Positions 7,803 through 16,613 of a stretch of DNA of 27,786 nucleotides are shown piece by piece. The stretch is taken from NCBI GenBank assembly GCA_023430285.1, contig JAEZAV010000071.1:1-27786 (forward strand), in the 5' to 3' direction. A program made the position numbers and the translations under genes. Source of the stretch: Methanobacteriota archaeon. GTDB taxonomy: Archaea; Methanobacteriota; Methanobacteria; Methanobacteriales; Methanobacteriaceae. The notes under the pieces were generated by a model that did not search any database, had not been told where the DNA came from, and worked only from the letters and a program-made list of their open reading frames with translations. Within the stretch, counting starts at the first letter, position 1, and the number at the start of each line of letters is the position of its first letter.

Positions 7803-7811
7803 GATATAAGG
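7803..7811 (-). promoter_or_regulatory. TATA box of tfe
   Basis: On the minus strand the sequence reads CTTATATCA, about 46-54 bases upstream of the tfe ATG. Initiation is expected near 7780. Confidence 0.45.
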
Positions 7812-8078
7812 ATTTCAAACACAATCATGAAATGAATTTAGTATGAAATCATGAATTTACAGTACCCTATTATGTAGCCAAACACAAATTGAAAGTAGTT
7901 AGTAACAAATATCAAAAATTTCCATTCCAAAGTTTTCAAACCATTAAAAAATCATTAATCTTAACGAAAATCTAATTTTGTTTCGTTTTAAGATTATTAA
8001 CTTTGGTACTAAATTATATGGACACATTAGTATTTATAATTTGTTGAAGCCAGTTAAGACCATGTTAAATATGGACAA
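7812..8078. other. Intergenic region between tfe and the CofE-like gene
   Basis: AT-rich and without a supported gene. It holds a 9-base direct repeat ATGAATTTA (about 7833-7841 and 7850-7858) and scattered A/T runs. No tRNA-like or stable hairpin structure is evident. A 70-residue plus-strand frame reaching in from 7978 is mostly antisense to the CofE-like gene and not convincing. Confidence 0.5.
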
Positions 8079-8918
8079 TCAAGGCTTTTTAATCCTCCGA
8101 ACTATCACTGCAGGAGTATGTTTTACAGAATCAAGCATCTCAACAGTTACATCCGCAATATCCCCTTCAAATGCCTTGCTCATATCATAAACCGTTTCTA
8201 TATCAGTTTCATTACTTTTATGAAAATTTTCTGCAGCAGCTGCTATTTCCAATATGTGTTCTAGATCAATTGATTCTGAAATTCCAAGGGGTGTCGGTCC
8301 AAGCAGAGTCGAAAATCTCCCTAGCAAATACCCAAAAAACCCCATATCCGAACGTATGCCATCTACAGCAATTGGTAGTGAAGTGAACTTGGTGTTGAAT
8401 ATTTGGTAACTCGCATCTGTATCGATTATCATCACAGTCACATTTTTCCCATGATTTAACCGGATCTTAGAGGAAATATCCTTTGAAACACTGGTGGGAT
8501 CGTCTGGCAGTAAAGAAACCATTGAACCTGGAACGTTACTAAGATCCACCCCTGCCTCTGATGCCGGTTTAAGGGCATGTTTAATTCCATAGTACTCAAG
8601 AATTACCTTCTTATGTGTTCTTGCCTCTGGTGGTAATTTTCTTAAGTTTTTAATTGTCCGGGGTTTGATCCTAAATATCGGACCAAATAAGTAACCCCAT
8701 AAATATTTGGACCAAACATCTGCCAAAAGTATAGAGAGCAGTGATGGTTTAAATTCAGATTCATCAACCAACCTTCCCTGTGAAACTGATATTGGTGTTT
8801 CTGAAATGACAAGAAAGTCCCCATCTTCAAGCAGAGAAGCCGCATTATCTATTATTATGTCGTAAGCCTCATTAGGTTTGATATAACCCGTGTTAACCGG
8901 GATTGTTCTGTACACCAT
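8079..8918 (-). CDS. CofE-like protein (F420-0:gamma-glutamyl ligase fold), divergent
   Basis: A 279-residue protein related to the CofE fold, which adds glutamate to coenzyme F420-0. Matching elements are the N-terminal IPVNTGYIKPNEAYDII, then LLEDGDFLVISETPISVSQGR at about 29-49, a central IIDTDAS and a C-terminal segment LEHILEIAAAAE. The usual lysine-rich VxxxKxVSKxEGR of true CofE is replaced by ISETPISVSQGR, and an aromatic insert (about 66-82, including WSKYLWGYLFGP) is present. This is therefore probably a paralogue with another substrate. The annotated ATG at 8918 is chosen over an upstream frame start at 9008 because conserved sequence begins at MVYRTIPVN and GGAAAG lies upstream. 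It is the last gene of the comA cluster, 56 bases after the Fe-S gene. Confidence 0.75.
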   Translation of the reverse strand: MVYRTIPVNTGYIKPNEAYDIIIDNAASLLEDGDFLVISETPISVSQGRLVDESEFKPSLLSILLADVWSKYLWGYLFGPIFRIKPRTIKNLRKLPPEARTHKKVILEYYGIKHALKPASEAGVDLSNVPGSMVSLLPDDPTSVSKDISSKIRLNHGKNVTVMIIDTDASYQIFNTKFTSLPIAVDGIRSDMGFFGYLLGRFSTLLGPTPLGISESIDLEHILEIAAAAENFHKSNETDIETVYDMSKAFEGDIADVTVEMLDSVKHTPAVIVRRIKKP

Positions 8919-8974
8919 TTTGTTTTCTTTCCAATAATTTTTTAAAAAAAATAGTTGGGACACGTGAGATACAT

Positions 8975-9664
8975 TTAATCTGCAGAACCCTTTACAGGCG
9001 GGGTCCATACTTTAAGGTCTATGCCCTCTATAATGACTCTTTTACCAACCACCTGCACAACAACTCCTGAATGTACCTTCTGCATCATGCAGTGGCCTGG
9101 AAGAAATCTGACTGTTTCACCGACAGATGGCAGTGGTCCTTCAACCAATCCTTCAAATCCTCCCACCATGCAAATCCCAATGTCCATGTAATCAAATTCA
9201 CTTTCTGGATCCATTCTGTGACAAGGTCCTATCATGTGCACCGTTATAAGGCCGTTGTCTTCATCCAAGATCCTGGCAAAATGTATTATTGGACAGCCAA
9301 GGGGTCTGTATCGGATGATATCATCCTTTTTTAGAAGTTTTCTTGTGAAGGGGTAGAGAACTTCACGGCAGGATTCCTCGTTGGGAAGTGGATTCAAAAT
9401 AAAATCTGCTTCATAACCATCAAGAACACCTACAGGCTTCTTTTCAGGGGTTATAATTTTTTCCTGGCGTAAGAATTCTTCAAGTTCATTTCTGTTCTCG
9501 TTAAATATTTCCTGAAACAAGAATCTGCACTTTCCAAGATCTGATTTTCTTTTTAAGAGGGAATGTGCAAATTCTTCGCATCGAGCATACCCACATATTC
9601 CACAGTTAAAACCAGGCAGTAGTTTTGTAACCTTGGATCTCTGATTTGAATTTACTGAACTCAT
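8975..9664 (-). CDS. Fe-S domain protein of the comA cluster
   Basis: A 229-residue protein with an N-terminal four-cysteine motif, C21-x2-C24-x4-C29-x16-C46 ([15 protein letters not shown], then LGKCRF). This matches the [4Fe-4S] Fes-type domain found in corrinoid/CODH-associated proteins and related oxidoreductases. Further cysteines stand at about C99, C124, C147, C164 and C192, several in [22 protein letters not shown] and [10 protein letters not shown]. The C-terminal part (about 165-229) is beta-rich with glycines ([24 protein letters not shown]). No signal peptide or membrane segment is seen. The ATG at 9664 has GGTGA about 6 bases upstream. The 26-base gap from the P-loop gene indicates one operon. 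Exact function unknown. It may be a scaffold or redox partner in cofactor maturation. Confidence 0.75.
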   Translation of the reverse strand: MSSVNSNQRSKVTKLLPGFNCGICGYARCEEFAHSLLKRKSDLGKCRFLFQEIFNENRNELEEFLRQEKIITPEKKPVGVLDGYEADFILNPLPNEESCREVLYPFTRKLLKKDDIIRYRPLGCPIIHFARILDEDNGLITVHMIGPCHRMDPESEFDYMDIGICMVGGFEGLVEGPLPSVGETVRFLPGHCMMQKVHSGVVVQVVGKRVIIEGIDLKVWTPPVKGSAD

Positions 9665-9690
9665 GTGTTTTCACCATAAAAAAACTATTT

Positions 9691-10392
9691 TTATTCACCC
9701 TTGTAGGTCTGGAATCCATCAATTTTTCTGAGAATTCCCCTGTGATGTTTTTTGTTGACCTTGGTTTCTCCCACACACAGCGTGCAAACTGCGAGTGGTG
9801 CAGAATGTCTTAATTTTTCCTCTTCTAGGGAAACTTCTTCTGTTTGGTAAATTTCTTCTGCAAGTTCCATACAACCCTGTCCAGATAGGCCATTTGCATC
9901 TATTACCTTGCAATTAGGATTTACTTCAAGAACACGTTCTCTGAATATTTCCCTTTCTGCCTGTGATATCATGTCGCCCTTGGTAATCACTGCAATATCT
10001 GCTGTGCTTAAAAACGGTCCAACCTTGAGTGGAGTGTTTGGCCCACTTGTAGCATCTATGACACAAACTCCCAAACTGTTCAGGGTGTAAGGAGCACATC
10101 TATGGCACAGCCCTGCAGTTTCAACCACTAAACATTCTGAATCATTTTCTTGGGCCCATTCAATCATGTCCTCGATGTTGTAGATTGCGAAGTGGTCTGG
10201 GCACATGTCCATGGAAAGCCCTACCTTGGTTGGAATTCCAATGCTCTCAAACTTCTTACCATCCTCGGTGTAAAGACAGTCAATCTTGACAACTGAAGAT
10301 TTAAGGTCCCTTTCTTTAAGGCTTCGAAGAGCATGCATTAGCACCGCAGTTTTACCTGAACCCGGTGTTCCTGCAACGATAATCATTCTCAT
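9691..10392 (-). CDS. Cys-rich P-loop GTPase/ATPase (HypB/CobW/UreG-like)
   Basis: A 233-residue SIMIBI-type P-loop protein. Walker A is GTPGSGKT (8-15), ETAG (91-94) occupies the G3 position and TKGD (137-140) the base-recognition position. These features place it near the HypB/UreG/CobW metallochaperone GTPases. It is rich in cysteine: C96-x2-C99 (CHRC), C203-x2-C206 (CTLC), plus C39, C64, C110, C161 and C174. The C-terminal tail contains KKHHRG. Together these suggest a metal or Fe-S ligand. It overlaps the preceding ABC gene by 4 bases (ATGA), with GGTG before its ATG, so the two are translated together. The client protein is unknown. Nickel or Fe-S delivery is inference from the family only. 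Confidence 0.8.
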   Translation of the reverse strand: MRMIIVAGTPGSGKTAVLMHALRSLKERDLKSSVVKIDCLYTEDGKKFESIGIPTKVGLSMDMCPDHFAIYNIEDMIEWAQENDSECLVVETAGLCHRCAPYTLNSLGVCVIDATSGPNTPLKVGPFLSTADIAVITKGDMISQAEREIFRERVLEVNPNCKVIDANGLSGQGCMELAEEIYQTEEVSLEEEKLRHSAPLAVCTLCVGETKVNKKHHRGILRKIDGFQTYKGE

Positions 10393-11168
10393 AAGTTCAC
10401 ACCATCCATATTGATGTTCTCTATGACATCACCATTTCTGACCTTGTCCCTTAAATTCAGTAACATATCATCTATTTTGCTCAGTTTTTTGGATATGGTC
10501 TTTTCAGATTCCGTGGTTGAGATCACCTTTTCCATTCCACCGGACCGCATGACTATCCGTCTGTCTGTCATGAGTGCAAGCACTGGATCATGGGTAACCA
10601 CCATCACTATTTTTCCATGTCCAGAAAGCACATTTAAGGCGTCATGTTTCCTTATACCTGCATTTTCAATTTCATCAATGAGAACTATGGGTGAATCGCT
10701 GATGATTGCAACGTCAGCAACCATCAATGCCCTGGACTGTCCACCACTGAGTATAGTGAGATCATGTTCTTCTTTTATTGGTTCTCCTGTCAGGGTGTTT
10801 GCAAGTTTTATAACTGCATCGGCACACTTACTGCTTGCACCTCGGCATTTTGCATGAAGATTGAGAAAATCCCCCACACTCATATCAGCCAGGAAATTCA
10901 TATTTTGAGATAATTGTGCCACCATTTTCTTTCTTGGATTGGTTCTATCATCGTAACTGGGTTCTTCATCATTTACAAGAATTTTTCGCTTGGAAAATGT
11001 GTCTTTCTGGGCTAATTGTTCAATATCTCCTATTAAAGAGCTTTTACCACTGCCAGTTGGACCAACCACACCTACTATTTCTCCTTTTTTAATTACAACT
11101 TTTTTAACAGGTTCTTCTTCTCCCTGTTTGTTGTAACCACCAAGAATGGTAACCTTTTCAATCATCAA
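10389..11168 (-). CDS. ABC-type ATPase without a permease partner
   Basis: A 259-residue ATP-binding cassette: Walker A GPTGSGKS (36-43), a Q-loop region [10 protein letters not shown] (84-93), signature LSGGQ (140-144), Walker B IVLIDE (161-166) and switch H193 (VTHDP). Between Walker A and the signature lies a segment with C108 and C115 (CRGASSKC). The C-terminal tail is helical and charged. No membrane component is encoded nearby. All its operon partners look soluble, so it is more likely a cytosolic mechano-ATPase in an assembly process than a transporter. It overlaps comA and the P-loop gene by 4 bases each, which implies tight coupling. It is not the two-cassette A2 protein of methyl-coenzyme M reductase activation, which is about twice as long. 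Confidence 0.82.
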   Translation of the reverse strand: MMIEKVTILGGYNKQGEEEPVKKVVIKKGEIVGVVGPTGSGKSSLIGDIEQLAQKDTFSKRKILVNDEEPSYDDRTNPRKKMVAQLSQNMNFLADMSVGDFLNLHAKCRGASSKCADAVIKLANTLTGEPIKEEHDLTILSGGQSRALMVADVAIISDSPIVLIDEIENAGIRKHDALNVLSGHGKIVMVVTHDPVLALMTDRRIVMRSGGMEKVISTTESEKTISKKLSKIDDMLLNLRDKVRNGDVIENINMDGVNL

Positions 11169-11938
11169 AAACTCACCTTACCCAAGGTATCTCCCCTCAA
11201 ACCCCTTCTCATTGTTTCAAGTGCGGTGACCTCTTCGGGTGCTATGTTTCCAAGGTTCACATTGGGTCCGAATTTGAGTATCATGTAGGTCTGCTGATTT
11301 TTTTGTGGAGCTTCCCAGATCAATTGGTTCACATCGAGAGCATCTATCAAAATCTGCATATCATCTTCCTTTACTTCACCCTTGCCATTGTAGATGCCCA
11401 AATCTTTTCCACCTTCTCTAGCTTCTATAATGACCTTATCAGCCCCAGATTCAAGATCCTGTTCAACGAGTTTCACACGATCATCTGGACTCAGAAGATG
11501 GTCTTTGGTTGGATCCTTCTTACCAACCTCTGTCAGCACCATGAAACCTGCGTCCTTAACCCTTCCAATTATATCAGATCTTTCGGCAGCAGATATGTCC
11601 ACAGTACCATCGGATATTTCAATAGCTCCAAATCCTAATTCTTGAGCTTCTTTTAAAAATTCGTTGAATTTATTGGTTATGTAAGCTTGTTCAAAGAGTG
11701 TTCCCCCTGGGTAGGGTACAACATCGTTGGAAATATAGGTATCGATCTTGTACTTGATGAGTTCCCTTTCATGCACTGCTGACGTTCCCCATCCAAACTT
11801 GGCAAGATCAACGTAGTTACCAGAAATCTCTAAAAAGTCTTCAACCATGTTAGGGCCCATTCCCTTGTCTAACATCATTGTAACACCTTCACCAGAAGGT
11901 CTTATACGATCCTTTGTAAGAAAATCAAATGCATTCAT
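11165..11938 (-). CDS. comA: Phosphosulfolactate synthase
   Basis: ComA adds sulfite to phosphoenolpyruvate to give phosphosulfolactate, the first committed step of the coenzyme M pathway in many methanogens. From the ATG at 11938 the protein is 257 residues, normal for this TIM-barrel enzyme. Diagnostic segments are [12 protein letters not shown] (about 15-26), [14 protein letters not shown] (about 42-55), [10 protein letters not shown] (about 76-85), [12 protein letters not shown] (about 105-116), VLTEVGKK (about 132-139) and [14 protein letters not shown] (about 164-177). A longer frame begins at 11971, but AGGTG followed by 5 bases before 11938 decides the start. It is the first gene of the five-gene cluster. 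A TATTATATA element is only 10-20 bases from this start, so the promoter position is uncertain. Confidence 0.96.
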   Translation of the reverse strand: MNAFDFLTKDRIRPSGEGVTMMLDKGMGPNMVEDFLEISGNYVDLAKFGWGTSAVHERELIKYKIDTYISNDVVPYPGGTLFEQAYITNKFNEFLKEAQELGFGAIEISDGTVDISAAERSDIIGRVKDAGFMVLTEVGKKDPTKDHLLSPDDRVKLVEQDLESGADKVIIEAREGGKDLGIYNGKGEVKEDDMQILIDALDVNQLIWEAPQKNQQTYMILKFGPNVNLGNIAPEEVTALETMRRGLRGDTLGKVSF

Positions 11939-12114
11939 TGCATCACCTACTATATAATATGTACATTCCACTAGTTAGATTTTTTTCTTGCTTAAAAAAA
12001 TTTATGAATACCTCAAATATGCAGAATATGCTTAATTTTCACCTTCTATCATTTTAACTAAACTTTCAGATTATCCTATATCTTCAAGCTGACTTTACTA
12101 TTTTTGGTTTTAAC

Positions 12115-12357
12115 ATGAAGTTTAACTTCGTGTATGGACTTGTTTTGCTTATCCATTACCTAAACACCATTTGCCCACATACAAAAAATGGAGAAACAGT
12201 TTTTACACCCAATCTAAACCCCAAAAAGTTACTCAAATACAAAAATGAAATCCCTGGGAATATTTTGAGGCATGAATCCCTTAAAAATCATGGAAAACAG
12301 GAAATTATTGATTATTTAGATGAAATGTTTTTAAATAAAACTAGGATATTAAAATAA
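12115..12357 (+). CDS. Small hypothetical ORF, doubtful
   Basis: An 80-residue frame beginning with a hydrophobic stretch (FNFVYGLVLLIHYL) and continuing as a charged lysine-rich sequence ending YLDEMFLNKTRILK. I do not recognise a family. No ribosome binding site precedes the ATG, and the region is AT-rich. It could be a short orphan gene, the decayed remainder of a longer one, or chance. It lies divergent from comA, with 176 bases between the two starts. Confidence 0.3.
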   Translation: MKFNFVYGLVLLIHYLNTICPHTKNGETVFTPNLNPKKLLKYKNEIPGNILRHESLKNHGKQEIIDYLDEMFLNKTRILK

Positions 12358-12370
12358 GTTTACAGTTAAT

Positions 12371-12379
12371 TTTATATAA
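12371..12379 (+). promoter_or_regulatory. TATA box of the secreted-protein gene
   Basis: TTTATATAA, 54-62 bases before the ATG at 12433. Transcription is expected to begin near 12400. Confidence 0.55.
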
Positions 12380-12432
12380 TTAAACTTTTAAATTTAAACT
12401 GTTCAATTTTATTCATTATACAGGAGAAAAAA

Positions 12433-12864
12433 ATGAAGAATAAAGTAACAAAATTAATGATGTTGTTGGTTTTAACAATAATGGTAGCATCCCCTGCTGC
12501 ATTTGCAGCAAACCTTAATACCCATATAGATAGTATAAGTCCATTAACATGTAATCAAGGTGACATTGTGAGTGTAACAGCACAATTATGGACTGAAAAT
12601 GTTGTCGATGGTCTCTGGGATAATCCAATGAACCGTTATGATCTTTACTTCCATCTGTACACAGCAGGCAACGATGAAGTATTTGAGAAGAAAGCAGAAA
12701 CAAAAAATTTTAACGCCAAGGCAACAGCAAAGATAAACACCGAAAATCTTGAACCTGGAAAATATAAGTTAATGGTTGAATTTAAAGGAGACTCCGGACT
12801 ATTTGTTACTTTCCGCCCATGTTCAACCAATTCAACCTTAACAATAAATCCAAAAACAGTGTGA
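12433..12864 (+). CDS. Secreted small protein with Ig-like fold
   Basis: A 143-residue protein with a classical Sec signal peptide: KNK at 2-4, hydrophobic core MMLLVLTIMV (9-18), then cleavage after PAAFA (about residue 25). The mature part (about 118 residues) is beta-rich and resembles an Ig-like or CARDB-type domain: ISPLTCNQGDIVSVTAQLW near its start, LEPGKYKLMVEFKGDSG near residues 110-126 and a final TLTINPK strand. Two cysteines (about C39 and C133) could form one disulfide. There is no C-terminal anchor, so it is released or binds the envelope. AGGAG lies 6 bases before the ATG. It has its own TATA box and two hairpins behind it, so it is a single-gene unit. Role unknown. Confidence 0.8.
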   Translation: MKNKVTKLMMLLVLTIMVASPAAFAANLNTHIDSISPLTCNQGDIVSVTAQLWTENVVDGLWDNPMNRYDLYFHLYTAGNDEVFEKKAETKNFNAKATAKINTENLEPGKYKLMVEFKGDSGLFVTFRPCSTNSTLTINPKTV

Positions 12865-12885
12865 AGATGATATCAGTTTCATCTT
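12864..12885 (+). terminator. Hairpin just after the secreted-protein gene
   Basis: AAGATGA (12864-12870) pairs with TCATCTT (12879-12885) around an 8-base loop, starting at the last base of the stop codon. Confidence 0.4.
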
Positions 12886-12913
12886 AAATCAAACATAGAT
12901 TCTTGGTTCAACA

Positions 12914-12934
12914 TTTCATTTTTTTTAAATGAAA
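12914..12934 (+). terminator. Second hairpin with a T-rich loop
   Basis: TTTCATT pairs with AATGAAA around the loop TTTTTTA. The T run also fits archaeal termination. Confidence 0.4.
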
Positions 12935-13084
12935 ACACTGCGACATATTTCAGACCCTACACATCTGAAGCATTAATATCTATAATCTATAAACAATTAC
13001 TTCATTAGAAAAGTATGATATGTTAATGAGATTAGAGAATTTAATGGGATAGATCTTTTAAACCTAAAAAAGGAGATGTATGTT

Positions 13085-13654
13085 ATGGAAAAAACTATTC
13101 AGTACTTTGAAAGGCCGGGAAAAGAAAATACCGATGAACTGATCCAGCTTGTGAAGACCCGAAGGGAAGAGCTTGGAATAAAGGATATTGTTGTTGCTTC
13201 TGCATCTGGAAGTTCTGCAGTCCAACTGGTTAAGGCCCTGGATGATCCTGAACTCAACATCGTAAATGTCACACACCACTCAGGTTTTAAGGGTGAAGAT
13301 ATCATAGAACTGGAGCCAGAATACAAAACAGAACTAGAAAAAAATGGAGTTAAAACATTCATTGGATCACACTCTTTAAGTGGAGTTGGGCGAGGCATAT
13401 CAAATAAATTTGGAGGAATAACTCCCGTAGAAATTATAGCTGCCACATTGCGTCTTTTTTCTCAAGGAGTTAAAGTCGGTGTGGAAATATCTATAATGAC
13501 AGCCGACGCAGGCCTTATCCCAACCGATACAGAAATTATCGCAGTTGGAGGAACTGGAAAAGGTTTAGATTCTGCCATTGTTTTGAAACCAGCCCACATG
13601 GGAAATTTTTTTGACCTCAAAATAAATGAAATAATTGCAATGCCCCGACCTTAG
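13085..13654 (+). CDS. Orphan pyruvate-kinase C-terminal (alpha/beta) domain protein
   Basis: A 189-residue stand-alone protein resembling the allosteric C-terminal domain of pyruvate kinase, without the catalytic barrel. The start shows [37 protein letters not shown] (about 36-52) corresponds to the segment that binds phosphate-type ligands in that fold. [20 protein letters not shown] (about 99-118) and [16 protein letters not shown] (about 156-171) follow. Such archaeal proteins are conserved but, to my knowledge, uncharacterised. The ATG at 13085 is preferred to 13076 because GGAGAT (13072-13077) overlaps the first ATG and lies 7 bases before the second. It sits between comA's divergent region and ftsZ. 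Confidence 0.82.
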   Translation: MEKTIQYFERPGKENTDELIQLVKTRREELGIKDIVVASASGSSAVQLVKALDDPELNIVNVTHHSGFKGEDIIELEPEYKTELEKNGVKTFIGSHSLSGVGRGISNKFGGITPVEIIAATLRLFSQGVKVGVEISIMTADAGLIPTDTEIIAVGGTGKGLDSAIVLKPAHMGNFFDLKINEIIAMPRP

Positions 13655-13820
13655 TCTCGAAGGGTTTTATTGTCAAAATTTTCCCCAAAATTGAACACAA
13701 TCACAAACTTGAAAAACATCCATGTTCAGAATTGGATAGTACATAACTTTCAATAAGATTTGAAAGATAGGGGTTAAAAATCATAGTTCAGTGGTAAATT
13801 ATGACCAAAAATACCGTTGC

Positions 13821-13830
13821 TTTTAAATAT
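13821..13830 (+). promoter_or_regulatory. TATA box of ftsZ
   Basis: TTTTAAATAT, about 60 bases before the TTG start. The expected transcription start is near 13852. Confidence 0.5.
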
Positions 13831-13885
13831 GAGTAGGTCCAATAACACAATTAACATAATAAAACATTAGCTGTGGGGGTAGGAA

Positions 13886-15034
13886 TTGAAATCTCTTATA
13901 AACAATACCATAAAGGAATCTGAAAAAAGAAAGGAAAGATCAACCATGGAAGAGCGCAATTCATTTGACGACAACATCGACAGCGATCTAAAAGAGATTA
14001 TCCAACGAAGCCGGGCTAAAATTTTCGTTGTAGGAACTGGAGGGGCTGGAAATAACACAGTTTCAAGACTCGCGGAAATAGGAGTCGAAGGTGCGGGCAC
14101 ACTTTCCGTTAACACGGATGCACAAGATCTCTTTTATTCCAAATCAGATCATAAGATACTGATAGGACGATCGACATGCGGAGGACTCGGTGCAGGAGGA
14201 ATACCTGATATCGGGGAAGAAAGTGCTGAAGAAAGCGAAGAGCAGATCAAAGAAAAGCTCGAAGGAGCAGATATGGTCTTTGTTACTTGCGGTTTAGGTG
14301 GAGGAACTGGAACAGGTTCTGCACCAGTAATATCCAAGTTAGCAAAGAAAATAGGCGCCTTAACAATCGCTGTGGCCACCATGCCATTCAGTGCTGAAGG
14401 ACTGAGAAGACGCGAAAATGCAGAAAAAGGGCTTGAAAAACTTCAAGATGCTGCAGACACCGTAATAGTCATTCCAAACGATAAGCTGCTCGAAGTGGCA
14501 CCAAACTTGCCAATCAACAAGGCATTCATGGTTGCTGATGAGCTCCTTGGAAGGGCTGTTAAGGGAATAACAGAACTAATTACCAAACCTGGTTTGGTTA
14601 GTCTCGACTTTGCAGCGATCAGAAGCATCATGATGGGATCTGGCATGGCTATGATCGGAATGGGTGAATCTGACTCTGGAGACAGAGCAATTGAATCTGT
14701 TCACGAAGCTTTAAACAGTCCACTGCTTGATCTGGATATATCCAATGCTAAAGGGGCACTCATTAACATATGCGGAAGTTCTGATCTCACCTTACACGAG
14801 GCTGAAAAGGTGGTACAGATCGTAGCAGACGAACTGGATCCAGATGCAAACATAATATGGGGTACTCAGATACAGGAAGACTTGGAAAATGTCATCAGGA
14901 CAACCATTGTTGTTGCAGGTGTTAAATCGCCGCACATATTTGGAATGCCTGGTGAAAAAGAGTACGTTGAGGAAAAACAACGCGAAAGTGTTCCTGAATC
15001 TTCATTAGAAGAATTTATTGATGGCGTTTTTTAA
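13886..15034 (+). CDS. ftsZ: Cell division GTPase FtsZ
   Basis: A tubulin-like GTPase that forms the division ring. The 382-residue protein has a charged N-terminal extension (1-40), [10 protein letters not shown] (48-57), NTDAQDL (76-82), the tubulin signature [10 protein letters not shown] (138-147), a T7-like segment with NPLLD-type sequence [18 protein letters not shown], and the C-terminal segment EEFIDGVF. The start is TTG at 13886, preceded by GGGGGTAGGA. The resulting N-terminus [11 protein letters not shown] resembles that of other methanogen FtsZ proteins, as I recall them. An internal ATG at 13946 is the alternative. It is the first gene of a conserved block that continues with secE and nusG. 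A separate secE promoter follows. Confidence 0.97.
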   Translation: MKSLINNTIKESEKRKERSTMEERNSFDDNIDSDLKEIIQRSRAKIFVVGTGGAGNNTVSRLAEIGVEGAGTLSVNTDAQDLFYSKSDHKILIGRSTCGGLGAGGIPDIGEESAEESEEQIKEKLEGADMVFVTCGLGGGTGTGSAPVISKLAKKIGALTIAVATMPFSAEGLRRRENAEKGLEKLQDAADTVIVIPNDKLLEVAPNLPINKAFMVADELLGRAVKGITELITKPGLVSLDFAAIRSIMMGSGMAMIGMGESDSGDRAIESVHEALNSPLLDLDISNAKGALINICGSSDLTLHEAEKVVQIVADELDPDANIIWGTQIQEDLENVIRTTIVVAGVKSPHIFGMPGEKEYVEEKQRESVPESSLEEFIDGVF

Positions 15035-15136
15035 ACTAACCTTCAATTAATTTTAAAGGGAAAACCCCGTTACAATTAATTCCCTACCCTACTTTCCTAT
15101 GAGTTTAGTGATTACCATCTCCAACAAATGGAAAGG

Positions 15137-15145
15137 TTTATAAAT
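15137..15145 (+). promoter_or_regulatory. Promoter of the secE-nusG-ribosomal protein operon
   Basis: TTTATAAAT preceded by the purine-rich GAAAGG (15131-15136), a good TATA plus BRE pair. The expected start is near 15170, about 60 bases before the secE ATG. Confidence 0.6.
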
Positions 15146-15231
15146 CTCTAAACCCATACCCTCCTAATGTGATCTATCTAAATTTTAAAAATTCTCATTC
15201 TCTATAAATTATAATTGAAGTGGGTATTTCC

Positions 15232-15417
15232 ATGAACTTGAATAAAAAGTCTCTAGTCGATTTTATAAAACTCTGTCAAAGAGTTCTGCATGTATCCAGA
15301 AAGCCTGGCAGAGAAGAATTTTTGAACGTAGCAAAAATAACTGGACTAGGTGTCATTATAATAGGCGCCATAGGTTTCATAATAAGTATAGGAGCGCAGC
15401 TTTTATCCGGTATATAA
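15232..15417 (+). CDS. secE: Preprotein translocase subunit SecE (Sec61 gamma)
   Basis: A 61-residue tail-anchored subunit that clamps the SecY pore. It has a short amphipathic segment (FIKLCQRVLHVSRKPGREEF, with the conserved KP) followed by one transmembrane helix (about 40-60, GVIIIGAIGFIISIGAQLLSG). A frame start at GTG 15220 lacks a ribosome binding site, so the ATG at 15232 is chosen, although its own site (GTGGGT) is weak. Its position before nusG is conserved in archaea. Confidence 0.92.
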   Translation: MNLNKKSLVDFIKLCQRVLHVSRKPGREEFLNVAKITGLGVIIIGAIGFIISIGAQLLSGI

Positions 15418-15488
15418 AAAATTTAAGATCATACAAATTAATTAACTCATAGTCTATTTAATAAAATTTTTTAAAGGTTAGTGATAGT

Positions 15489-16420
<932 letters not shown>

Positions 16421-16430
16421 GTTTATTTCA

Positions 16431-16444
16431 TTTTTTTGTTTTAG
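16431..16444 (+). terminator. T-rich stretch after rpl11
   Basis: Seven T followed by GTTTTAG, 11 bases past the rpl11 stop. It may cause partial termination before rpl1. The following 170 bases are AT-rich, with no clear gene and only an imperfect inverted repeat near 16455-16490. Confidence 0.3.
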
Positions 16445-16613
16445 TTATATGATCATGCTTTTATGTAATGATAATTCAATGATCATAATTACAGATCAAA
16501 AACATTTCACAAATTCAATTTCATAGATATGGCAAATCATATCATTGAACACAACACAATAGAAAAAAATAATTCGTGTGAACTTTTGAAATTAAAGTTC
16601 ATGGAGGAATTAG

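Noticed and set aside
7812..8078. Repeated ATGAATTTA and GAAATCATGA-like words suggested a small repeat array.
   Set aside because: Only two copies of one 9-base word in an AT-rich stretch, with no regular spacing or CRISPR-like structure.
10411..10857. A 148-codon plus-strand frame antisense to the ABC ATPase gene.
   Set aside because: Shadow of the real gene. The translation is serine-rich and matches no domain.
10389..11168. Possible A2-type component of methyl-coenzyme M reductase activation.
   Set aside because: Only one ATP-binding cassette and 259 residues. A2 has two cassettes and is about twice as long.
13780..13796. ATAGTTCAGTGGTA resembles a tRNA D-arm.
   Set aside because: No acceptor stem, anticodon stem or T-arm sequence of matching spacing surrounds it, and the flanks are too AT-rich.
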